A stretch of DNA of 11,456 nt from SIG510 sp045540975 (GTDB taxonomy: Bacteria > Bacillota > Clostridia > Oscillospirales > JAAYXM01), in NCBI GenBank assembly GCA_045540975.1, contig JAZQIE010000160.1:1-11456 (forward strand). Direction: 5' to 3'. The notes under the pieces are model-generated. The model saw nothing but the letters and a program-made list of their open reading frames with translations, ran no database searches and was not told the DNA's origin. The translations under genes and the position numbers were made by a program. Shown here in pieces: positions 1 to 6,333 of this stretch. How positions within the stretch are numbered: position 1 is the first letter of the stretch; each line of letters begins with the position of its first letter.

Positions 1-704
1 TGATGGGTGCGACCGGTTTCCAGACGGCATTCCACATGAGAAAACCCCGGAAACTCCGCAAGCACACGGTAATGAGTAACCGCTTCTCTCCCATCTGCTG
101 TGACACACATTTTCTTTCGGTCTGTTTTATGACGTCCGATGGGTGCTTGGATGACACCTTCGCTTTCGCGCAGATGCCCAACAATGATTGCATGGTACAC
201 ACGTTTTACCGAATGCTCTGCTATCTGCGCGGCAAGACCTTGATGCGCGGCATCGTTTTTTGCCGCAAGCATGAGTCCGCTGGTATCTTTGTCCAAGCGG
301 TGTACGATACCCGGCCGCAGTTCCCCGTTGATACCCGAGAGTTCTCCCGCACAATGGAACAGAAGCGCATTGACGAGTGTTCCGTCCCAATTTCCTGCCG
401 CGGGATGCACAACCATCCCCTGCGGCTTATTGATGACCAAAAGGTCAGAGTCCTCATACACAATGTCAAGCGGAATGTTTTGCGCCTCCAAAGTACACGG
501 ACGTGCCTCAGGAATAAACACGGTGATTTGGTCACCGGCACAAACAGGATATTTCTTTTTCGCAGGAACGCCGCCGATTTGAACTTGATTGGATTCAATC
601 AGATTTTGCGCGGCGCTACGTGTGATTTCAAGTGTTTTTCCAAGAAACACATCCAGCCGTGTCCCCGCATCACTTGACTCCACAATCAGAAATTCAGTTG
701 TCAT
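1..704 (-). CDS. rluD: RluD/RluA-family 23S rRNA pseudouridine synthase (3' end beyond window)
   Basis: This enzyme isomerises uridines to pseudouridine in rRNA, most likely large-subunit rRNA as for RluD/YlyB. The visible 234 residues begin MTTEFLIVES. An S4-type RNA-binding region covers roughly residues 14-75, followed by the start of the catalytic domain with INKPQGMVVHP (91-101). The family signature HRLDKDTSG is at 135-143, where D138 is the expected catalytic aspartate. The fragment stops at GRTH, just inside the conserved GRTHQIR block, so about 70 C-terminal residues should lie past the left edge. The ATG at 702-704 lies inside the lspA 3' end (11-base overlap), with GGAG seven bases upstream, which implies translational coupling. 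Placement after lspA matches the ileS-lspA-rluD order known in Firmicutes. Exact target uridines cannot be told from sequence; an RluA/RluC-like specificity is possible. Confidence 0.95.
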   Translation of the reverse strand, partial: MTTEFLIVESSDAGTRLDVFLGKTLEITRSAAQNLIESNQVQIGGVPAKKKYPVCAGDQITVFIPEARPCTLEAQNIPLDIVYEDSDLLVINKPQGMVVHPAAGNWDGTLVNALLFHCAGELSGINGELRPGIVHRLDKDTSGLMLAAKNDAAHQGLAAQIAEHSVKRVYHAIIVGHLRESEGVIQAPIGRHKTDRKKMCVTADGREAVTHYRVLAEFPGFSHVECRLETGRTH

Positions 705-1158
705 GTTCTTTCTCCGTTTTCTCGCTATAAAGCAGTAAATACAGAATCAGCATTGCCGCGCCTACTGTGACAAAAATATCAGCCACATTGAAAATTGCGA
801 AATTGATTACGCGCACATCAATGAAATCCACCACATAACCATGCCAAATGCGGTCTATCAGATTTCCGACCGCGCCGCCAAGTAAAAAGACAAGCGCCCA
901 TTTTCCCAACGGATGGGAAACACGTTTGCTGAGCAGAAGATAGAGCAGCACGGCGCAAACCAAAAGCGGAATCAGAATCAAGAAGATTCTCTGTCCGCTC
1001 AGCATGGAGAATGCCGCACCGGTATTTTCCGCATACGTCCAATGCAAAACACCGCTGATGACGGGAATGGAATGCACGGGCTGCAGAAATGAAACCGCCC
1101 AATATTTCACGGCTTGGTCCAACAGCACAATTGCAAGAAACACCAAAACAGATGCCAC
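694..1158 (-). CDS. lspA: Lipoprotein signal peptidase (signal peptidase II)
   Basis: LspA is the membrane aspartyl protease that removes signal peptides from diacylglyceryl-modified prolipoproteins. From the GTG at 1156-1158 it is 154 residues, a usual length. Four hydrophobic segments are apparent. Conserved blocks are DQAVKYW after the first helix, YAENTGAAFS (about 42-51), GNLIDR followed by VVDFID (109-114), and FNVAD (123-127). The aspartates of VVD (111) and NVAD (127) are the expected catalytic pair. The start is a choice between two in-frame GTG codons. The one at 1174-1176 adds six residues but has no well-spaced Shine-Dalgarno. The one at 1156-1158 has AAAGGTGAG six bases upstream, and its N-terminal length before the first conserved Asp resembles that of B. 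subtilis LspA. The gene overlaps rluD by 11 bases. Function is certain; the start is likely rather than proven. Confidence 0.95.
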   Translation of the reverse strand: MASVLVFLAIVLLDQAVKYWAVSFLQPVHSIPVISGVLHWTYAENTGAAFSMLSGQRIFLILIPLLVCAVLLYLLLSKRVSHPLGKWALVFLLGGAVGNLIDRIWHGYVVDFIDVRVINFAIFNVADIFVTVGAAMLILYLLLYSEKTEKEHDN

Positions 1159-1164
1159 AAACAA

Positions 1165-1173
1165 CTCACCTTT
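1165..1173 (-). promoter_or_regulatory. Shine-Dalgarno deciding the lspA start
   Basis: The minus strand reads AAAGGTGAG here, six bases before the GTG at 1156-1158. It lies inside the longer reading frame that opens at the GTG at 1174-1176, so it favours the shorter protein. Confidence 0.6.
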
Positions 1174-1185
1174 CACAGAAATGAC

Positions 1186-1215
1186 AGGAGCAACTCCAAA
1201 TTCGGAGATGCTCCT
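1186..1215 (-). other. Stem-loop in the ileS-lspA gap
   Basis: On the minus strand the arms AGGAGCA and TGCTCCT pair over seven bases. After a T/T mismatch, CTCC pairs with GGAG around a GAATTT loop. It starts eight bases after the ileS stop codon and ends before the lspA start. The bases that follow (GTCATTTCTGTG) are only mildly T-rich, so this is not a convincing intrinsic terminator. It could be an attenuating or RNA-processing hairpin, or could hold the GGAG in its 3' arm away from ribosomes. The structure is visible in sequence; its role is inferred. Confidence 0.6.
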
Positions 1216-1223
1216 ATCCCTAC

Positions 1224-4013
1224 TTACTTGATATTCTTAACAACGCTCAGGCAACGCGGGCAAAGTTCGGGATGCTCAGCATCCTTTCCTGCCTCTTCGG
1301 AGTACATCCAGCAACGCGGACACTTGATGCCGCCTGCATGTTCGACCTGAACAGAAAGACCTTCGATATTTGCCGATGCTGTGCCGACCGCATCTTTCAC
1401 AATACGAACTGCGGAGACAATGCAGATGGTCGGAAGCTCGTTTTGTACGGAGGTCAGGAAGTCATAGAGTTCACCGTCAGCACGCAAGGTGACAGCCGCT
1501 TCCAAAGACTTACCGATGGTCTTCTCATTGCGGGCAGCTTCCAACACAAGGTTGACTTCATCACGAACTGCATGGAGACGCTCCCATTTTGCGGAAAGCG
1601 CTGCATCATCGTATGCAGGATTTACCTTCGGCATATCGTTGAAGAAGACGCTCTCGGTATCCGCAGAATCGTCATGCTGCATGAAGCCCCAAATTTCTTC
1701 CGCGGTGAAGCTGAGAATCGGAGCGAGCATACGAACCAACGCATCCAAAATACGGTAGATGGTGGTCTGTGCGGAACGGCGAGCAACACCGTTTGCATCC
1801 TCACAGTAGAGGCGGTCCTTGATGACATCCAAATAGAAGTTGGACATATCAATAACACAGAAGTTATGAATTGCATGGACGAGCGGATGGAATTCATAAG
1901 ATTCGTAAGAAGCGGTGACCTTTTCAATCAAACGATTGAGCTGAGAGAGTGCCCAACGGTCGATTTCAAGAAGCTCCGCATCGGAGACCTGCGCATTCGG
2001 ATCAAATCCGTTGAGGTTACCGAGGATATAACGCGCGGTGTTACGAATCTTGAGATAAGACTGAGAAAGCTGCTTGAAGATATTACCCGAAGCACGGACG
2101 TCTGCGTGGTAATCGCTGGATGCAGCCCACAAACGAAGGAGGTCTGCACCGTAGTCTTTAATGATTTCCTCCGGAGCAACACCGTTGCCCAAGGACTTGT
2201 GCATTGCACGGCCTTCGCCGTCAACAACCCAACCGTGGGTCAAAACGGTTTTATACGGAGAAACACCGCGGGTTGCAACCGAGGTCAGCATGGAAGACTG
2301 GAACCAACCGCGGTACTGGTCTGCACCTTCGAGATAAACGTCGGCAGGCCAAAGCGCTTTGTCGGTATATTCCAGCGCCGCAACATGGGAGGAACCGGAG
2401 TCAAACCAACCGTCAAGGGTGTCGGTTTCCTTGGTGAAATGCTTGCCGCCGCAATGCGGACAAACAAAACCGTTCGGAAGGAGTTCTTCCGCTTCTTTGA
2501 GGTACCATGCATTGGAGCCTTCTTTACGGAAGATTTCGGAAACACTCTCGATAGAATCGGAGGTGCAAACCGGCTTTTTGCATTCCTCACAGTAGAACAC
2601 CGGAATCGGCAGACCCCAATGTCTCTGACGGGAAATACACCAATCCGCACGGTCACGAATCATGCTGCTGATACGGTCTTTACCCCATGCAGGATTCCAG
2701 GTAACGGTTTCACAAGCATTGACCGCATCGTCTTTAAACGCATCCACCGAGCAGAACCACTGTGCGGTTGCGCGGTTGAGGATGGGAGACTTACAACGCC
2801 AGCAATGCGGATAAGAGTGGACAATCTTCTGGCTTGCCAGAAGTGCGCCGCTCTCCTTCAAATCATTGAAGATAACTTCGGTTGCCTTTTCGTAGGAAAG
2901 GCCCGCATACTGACCGGTGATTTCGGTCATGATGCCGCGGTCATCAATCGGGGTGATGTCGGGCAGGTTATAGCGGCGACCGGTCTGATAGTCGTCTGCG
3001 CCATGGCACGGTGCGGTATGAACACAACCGGTACCGGATTCCATGGTGACATACTCCGCAACCGTAATCAAGCTCTCACGGTCATAGAACGGATGCCATG
3101 CGGTCGCATATTCCAAATCCTGACCCTTGAGGGATGTCAAAACCTCGTATTCGGTGATACCTGCGGCAGACATCGTGCTCGAGAGCAGTTCCTGTGCAAC
3201 AATGTAGCACTCACCGTTTGCAACCTTAACGACCACATACTCTGCGCGCGGATGCAGAGCGATTGCAAGGTTGCCCGGAAGTGACCAAGTGGTGGTGGTC
3301 CAAATCACGAAATAAGTATTCTCCGGGTCGCAAACACCGCTGAGTTTGCCCAAATCGTCTTTGACCTTGAACTTGACGTAGATGGATTCGCACGGATCGT
3401 CCTGATACTCGATTTCAGCTTCCGCAAGCGCGGTTTCGTCATGAGCGCACCAATAAACCGGCTTGAGGCCCTTATAGATATAGCCCTTTTCATACATACG
3501 GCCGAAGATTTTAACTTCTTCCGCTTCAAATTCCGGGGACATGGTGAGATACGGATTTTCCCAATCTGCCAAGACACCCAAGCGCACAAACTGGTCACGC
3601 TGGACATCGACAAACTTTTCCGCAAACACCTTACAAGCATCGCGGAATTCCGGAATGCTCATTTTCTTGCGGTCCAGCTTGTTCTGCTTGATAATCGCAC
3701 TTTCAATCGGCATACCGTGGTTATCCCAACCGGGAATAAACGGGGTGAGGTAGCCGCTCATTGCCTTGTACTTTGTAACAAAGTCTTTGAGCATCTTGTT
3801 GAGCGCGGTACCCATATGAATGCTTCCGTTACTGAACGGAGGGCCGTCGTGCAAAACAAACAAGGGCTTGCCCTGGTTCTTTTCAATTAATTTTTTATAA
3901 ATCTCCACCTCGTCCCAACGCGCCAACATTTCCGGCTCGCGTTTCGGCAAGCCTGCGCGCATGGGGAATTCTGTTTGCGGAAGATTGATGGTTGCATTGT
4001 AATCCTGAGACAT
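1224..4013 (-). CDS. ileS: Isoleucyl-tRNA synthetase
   Basis: This cytoplasmic class I synthetase charges tRNA-Ile and hydrolyses mischarged valine. The 929-residue length is normal. In order: the ATP-binding HIGH element appears as HMGT (66-69) within GPPFSNGSIHMGTALNK; the CP1 editing domain has WTTTTWSLPGN (238-248) and HTAPCHGADDY (332-342), with the Asp pair at 340-341; WCISRQRHWG is at 458-467; the KMSKS loop appears as AMHKS (603-607) followed by LGN; and a C-terminal zinc finger has Cys 898, 901, 918 and 921. The zinc finger and overall layout fit the bacterial type rather than the eukaryote-like mupirocin-resistant type, though that is an inference. The ATG at 4011-4013 has AGGGAG ten bases upstream. 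The 70-base gap to divIVA is too short for a T-box leader, so regulation must come from further upstream or elsewhere. Position after divIVA and before lspA is classic for Firmicutes. Confidence 0.98.
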   Translation of the reverse strand: MSQDYNATINLPQTEFPMRAGLPKREPEMLARWDEVEIYKKLIEKNQGKPLFVLHDGPPFSNGSIHMGTALNKMLKDFVTKYKAMSGYLTPFIPGWDNHGMPIESAIIKQNKLDRKKMSIPEFRDACKVFAEKFVDVQRDQFVRLGVLADWENPYLTMSPEFEAEEVKIFGRMYEKGYIYKGLKPVYWCAHDETALAEAEIEYQDDPCESIYVKFKVKDDLGKLSGVCDPENTYFVIWTTTTWSLPGNLAIALHPRAEYVVVKVANGECYIVAQELLSSTMSAAGITEYEVLTSLKGQDLEYATAWHPFYDRESLITVAEYVTMESGTGCVHTAPCHGADDYQTGRRYNLPDITPIDDRGIMTEITGQYAGLSYEKATEVIFNDLKESGALLASQKIVHSYPHCWRCKSPILNRATAQWFCSVDAFKDDAVNACETVTWNPAWGKDRISSMIRDRADWCISRQRHWGLPIPVFYCEECKKPVCTSDSIESVSEIFRKEGSNAWYLKEAEELLPNGFVCPHCGGKHFTKETDTLDGWFDSGSSHVAALEYTDKALWPADVYLEGADQYRGWFQSSMLTSVATRGVSPYKTVLTHGWVVDGEGRAMHKSLGNGVAPEEIIKDYGADLLRLWAASSDYHADVRASGNIFKQLSQSYLKIRNTARYILGNLNGFDPNAQVSDAELLEIDRWALSQLNRLIEKVTASYESYEFHPLVHAIHNFCVIDMSNFYLDVIKDRLYCEDANGVARRSAQTTIYRILDALVRMLAPILSFTAEEIWGFMQHDDSADTESVFFNDMPKVNPAYDDAALSAKWERLHAVRDEVNLVLEAARNEKTIGKSLEAAVTLRADGELYDFLTSVQNELPTICIVSAVRIVKDAVGTASANIEGLSVQVEHAGGIKCPRCWMYSEEAGKDAEHPELCPRCLSVVKNIK

Positions 4014-4044
4014 GAAACTGATACTCCCTTATTTCGTGATGATA

Positions 4045-4076
4045 GCACAGGAGCAAAAAAAACTTTGCCCCTGTGC
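4045..4076 (-). other. Strong stem-loop in the divIVA-ileS gap
   Basis: The minus strand has a 13-pair stem, with arms GCACAGGGGCAAA and TTTGCTCCTGTGC and one G-U pair, closed by a GTTTTT loop. It begins seven bases after the divIVA stop and ends 31 bases before the ileS ATG. The T-run sits in the loop and 3' arm rather than after the stem (next bases TATCATCACG), so it is not a standard intrinsic terminator. It may be a weak terminator, an RNA-processing or stabilising hairpin separating division genes from ileS, or part of an ileS leader. It does not show the elements of a T-box. Confidence 0.65.
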
Positions 4077-4083
4077 CAAAACA

Positions 4084-4842
4084 TTAGTCATTCTTCGAAT
4101 CGGTATTGATATCAAAATTGCGGCCAAACATCAGCTGAGATGCATCGTAGCGCTTGGTCTCGCCGCTGTCATCACTCGATGCGGATTCGACCGAATCGGA
4201 CGGATCGAAATCAACAGCGAAGGATTCCGCTTCCGAATCGCTCGGCTTCTCGCCGAGTTCCTCCATGGTTTTTTCGGAAATCTCGCGTTCGACTGCGGTC
4301 ATAAAATCCTCAGCGGATTCGGTTGCAGTCGGCTCACTTCTTCCCGCGGACATACGCTCTGCAAGCGAAGCACGTTCTTCGTCGGTGGTCTCACTCATTG
4401 CAATGAATTCCTGCATTGCGGAAACCTGCGACTGGTAGCTGTGAAGCATTCTGGTTGCAAACTCATTGGTTGCTTTTTTGACCAAAACGAGTTTTGCCTC
4501 TTCTTCACGAACTTTTGCGGAAAGAACTGCGGCTTTTTCCTGCGCTGCCGCACTTGCGGTCAGCAGGATTTCCTCGCTCTTCTTTTTTGCTTCGTTCACC
4601 ATTTCGTTTGCCATGTTTTGAGCGGTAACGAGTGCTTTGCGCATTGCTTCGTCAACACTGCGGTATTCTTCCACGGTTTCTGCAAGGACTTTGAGTTTGT
4701 TTTTCAAAACTGCATTTTCCTTAAACAGCGCGGTGTAATCCGCAGCGATGCGCTCCATCATTTCGTCGACGCCTTCCATGTCATAACCGCCGAACATTGC
4801 TTTATCAAATCTGACATCATTCAGCTCTTGCGGTGTCAACAT
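4084..4842 (-). CDS. divIVA: DivIVA-family division/polarity scaffold protein
   Basis: DivIVA proteins bind negatively curved membrane at division sites and poles through an N-terminal coiled coil and recruit partners there. This protein has 252 residues. The N-terminal DivIVA domain (about 1-60) begins LTPQELNDVRFDKAMFGGYD, matching the family consensus that ends in F-R-G-Y-D. The membrane-contact Phe17 is kept, but the following basic residue (Arg18 in B. subtilis) is Gly here. A long charged helix, predicted coiled coil, runs to about residue 155 and is rich in Ala, Lys and Glu. The tail (about 170-252) is acidic, Ser/Asp/Glu-rich and probably disordered. The ATG at 4840-4842 follows GGGGGA at eight bases. 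It lies 20 bases after ylmG and before ileS. A GpsB-like role is less likely given its length and location. Recruitment partners cannot be read from sequence. Confidence 0.95.
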   Translation of the reverse strand: MLTPQELNDVRFDKAMFGGYDMEGVDEMMERIAADYTALFKENAVLKNKLKVLAETVEEYRSVDEAMRKALVTAQNMANEMVNEAKKKSEEILLTASAAAQEKAAVLSAKVREEEAKLVLVKKATNEFATRMLHSYQSQVSAMQEFIAMSETTDEERASLAERMSAGRSEPTATESAEDFMTAVEREISEKTMEELGEKPSDSEAESFAVDFDPSDSVESASSDDSGETKRYDASQLMFGRNFDINTDSKND

Positions 4843-4862
4843 TTCTTATATCCCCCTGTTCT

Positions 4863-5135
4863 TTATAGAATCATAATCACGATGCGCTGAATCATGTCCA
4901 GCAGCAAAAACAACACAATCGGTGAAAAATCAATCGGCAACGATTGAAAAAAACGAAACCGCAGCAAAAAATTGCGGATCGGTGCGAGAATCGGTTCGGT
5001 AAATGTATGGACAAACCGAACAATCGGGTTGGAGTAACTCAACGGAAGCCAGGAGAGAATCGCATATGCAATCACGAGCAGTTTAATCAAACGAAACAGC
5101 AAGAAAATAAATCGAGCGATAAAAACTCCGAGCAT
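4863..5135 (-). CDS. ylmG: YggT/YlmG-family membrane protein
   Basis: This 90-residue membrane protein of the YggT family is encoded in Firmicute division clusters. Its molecular role is not settled; relatives affect division or nucleoid/envelope organisation. Two hydrophobic segments (about 3-29 and 68-90) flank a polar middle. Family marks are SWLP (28-31), FTEPILAPIRN (45-55) and IDFSPIV (68-74). The ATG at 5133-5135 has AAGGGAG about twelve bases upstream, a rather long spacing. It lies between sepF (28 bases upstream) and divIVA (20 bases downstream). The S4-domain gene ylmH, usually next in B. subtilis, is absent here. The C-terminus ends within the second hydrophobic segment with no soluble tail. 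Confidence 0.93.
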   Translation of the reverse strand: MLGVFIARFIFLLFRLIKLLVIAYAILSWLPLSYSNPIVRFVHTFTEPILAPIRNFLLRFRFFQSLPIDFSPIVLFLLLDMIQRIVIMIL

Positions 5136-5163
5136 GAAAAACGAAAACTCCCTTCAGGTGAAC

Positions 5164-5595
5164 TTAAATATAGAGACCGTTGTTCTCCAATTCGTCAATC
5201 AAATCACCCTTCAAGTCAACATTGAACGGGGTGATAATGTATGTGCTGTTTGCAACACGCTTAATCTTTCCGTCGTTTGCATAAGCAACGCCGCTGAGGA
5301 AATCGAGGATACGGCGAGCCGCTTCTTTGTTGGTGGATTCCAGATTCAGCACGACGGTGCGACGGTCCTTGAGATGATCCGCAACCTCTGCGGAGTTCTC
5401 ATAGCGCTCAGGCTTGACAAGTACAACCTGCAGCTGGGTGGTGGTATGAATGTTCACTACCTTGTTGTTGCGCTTGGTTTCATAATAGCTGGACTCACTC
5501 TCCTCACGCTTGGTGGGCGGAACGAGAGTGTCTAAGCTTTCGTCTTCTGCATCGTCAACGCGGAACAGGTCGGTAATCCATGCTTTCAGATTCAT
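5164..5595 (-). CDS. sepF: SepF cell division protein (FtsZ membrane anchor)
   Basis: SepF polymerises, binds the FtsZ C-terminus and tethers the Z-ring to membrane, acting alongside or instead of FtsA. The protein is 143 residues. The start MNLKAWITDLF forms an amphipathic helix as expected for membrane binding. An acidic, Ser/Thr-rich linker follows (13-50), then the SepF core (about 54-130), with VVLVKPERYENSAEVADHL, RRTVVLNLE, ARRILDFLSGVAY and ITPFNVDL. The reading frame is open 36 codons further upstream, but that extension would run into ylmE and lacks family features. The ATG at 5593-5595 has a perfect AGGAGG nine bases upstream and gives the conserved N-terminal helix. It follows ylmE by 25 bases and precedes ylmG by 28, so all are probably co-transcribed. 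Confidence 0.96.
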   Translation of the reverse strand: MNLKAWITDLFRVDDAEDESLDTLVPPTKREESESSYYETKRNNKVVNIHTTTQLQVVLVKPERYENSAEVADHLKDRRTVVLNLESTNKEAARRILDFLSGVAYANDGKIKRVANSTYIITPFNVDLKGDLIDELENNGLYI

Positions 5596-5604
5596 GATTG
5601 ATAT

Positions 5605-5610
5605 CCTCCT
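5605..5610 (-). promoter_or_regulatory. Perfect Shine-Dalgarno fixing the sepF start
   Basis: AGGAGG on the minus strand, nine bases before the ATG at 5593-5595 and just after the ylmE stop codon. It rules out the longer in-frame start at 5703, which would lie within ylmE. Confidence 0.85.
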
Positions 5611-5620
5611 AAAATTTTTC

Positions 5621-6316
5621 CTATTGGTAATGTCTCGCACCGAAGATGCCGGTGCCGACACGAACGATGTTTGCACCGCAACGGATTGCTTCCTCATAAT
5701 CATCGCTCATGCCCATAGACAAAAATTCCATATCTATATTATCGTATTTTTTTACGCTCATGTCAACAAATAGTTCGCGCATTTTGTAAAAAAAACATGA
5801 ATTTTCTTCACATTTTCCCAAGATGGGCGGAATCGTCATGAGTCCGCGCACATGGATGTTCTCCATTTTCGAGGCTTCCGCCAAAAACGCGGGCAATTCA
5901 GCCGCCGAAATCCCGGATTTGCTCTCCTCGCCGCCGATGTTGACCTCAATCAAAACGTCCTGCACGAGTTCATGTTTTTTTGCCTGACGGGAAATTTCCG
6001 CGAGGCACTTAAGAGACCCGACCGATTGAATCATGGAAACCTTCCCGATTAAGTATTTGACCTTGTTGGTTTGCAGAGTTCCGATAAAATGAAGCGGAAC
6101 ACCTTCGTATGCGCCCTGTTCATACTTATCCAAAAGCTCCTGCACACGGTTTTCACCCGCAACATCAATCCCTGCCCGCACCGCTTCCTTCACGCGGTCC
6201 GCATCGTTCATTTTGGTTGCGGCAACCAGAGTAATTTCTTCCGGCTTTCTCCCGGATTCGATTGCGGCACGCGCGATTCTCTCGCGGATTTCCTTCACAT
6301 TTTCAGCAATACTCAT
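5621..6316 (-). CDS. ylmE: YggS/YlmE-family PLP-binding protein (PLP homeostasis)
   Basis: This is a single-domain alanine-racemase-like fold protein (YggS, YlmE, PLPBP family) that binds pyridoxal phosphate and helps maintain PLP and amino acid balance; no true enzymatic activity is established for the family. From the second ATG it has 231 residues, the usual size. The PLP lysine is K35 in LVAATKMND. Further marks are GENRVQE (54-60), HFIGTLQTNK (76-85), VNIGGEESKSG, RGLMTIPP, SMGMSDDYEEAI (200-211) and RVGTGIFGAR. Two tandem ATGs are possible. GGGGGAG at 6322-6328 is five bases before the ATG at 6314-6316 but only two before the ATG at 6317-6319, so the second is preferred. It lies just after the HlyD-like gene and starts the classical ylmE-sepF-ylmG-divIVA run. 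The call is firm; the start differs by one residue at most. Confidence 0.95.
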   Translation of the reverse strand: MSIAENVKEIRERIARAAIESGRKPEEITLVAATKMNDADRVKEAVRAGIDVAGENRVQELLDKYEQGAYEGVPLHFIGTLQTNKVKYLIGKVSMIQSVGSLKCLAEISRQAKKHELVQDVLIEVNIGGEESKSGISAAELPAFLAEASKMENIHVRGLMTIPPILGKCEENSCFFYKMRELFVDMSVKKYDNIDMEFLSMGMSDDYEEAIRCGANIVRVGTGIFGARHYQ

Positions 6317-6333
6317 CATGTCTCCCCCACTTA

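Noticed and set aside
1272..3284. 670-codon plus-strand open frame opposite ileS
   Set aside because: It lies in exact codon register with ileS, its protein shows no recognisable domain, and its openness is explained by absence of TTA, CTA and TCA codons in ileS.
4045..4076. Intrinsic terminator
   Set aside because: The stem is strong, but the T-run is in the loop and 3' arm and no T-tract follows on either strand, so I list it only as a stem-loop.
4014..4083. Possible promoter with TTGGCA and TATCAT in the divIVA-ileS gap
   Set aside because: The two hexamers are 29 bases apart, far from the usual 17, and both abut the arms of the stem-loop.
4012..4890. 292-codon plus-strand open frame opposite divIVA
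   Set aside because: Mirror of the divIVA codons, with Cys- and Phe-rich composition typical of an antisense shadow of a Glu/Ala/Lys-rich coiled coil.
5596..5703. Longer sepF start adding 36 residues
   Set aside because: It would overlap the ylmE coding region and lacks a ribosome site, whereas the internal ATG has a perfect AGGAGG and the conserved amphipathic start.
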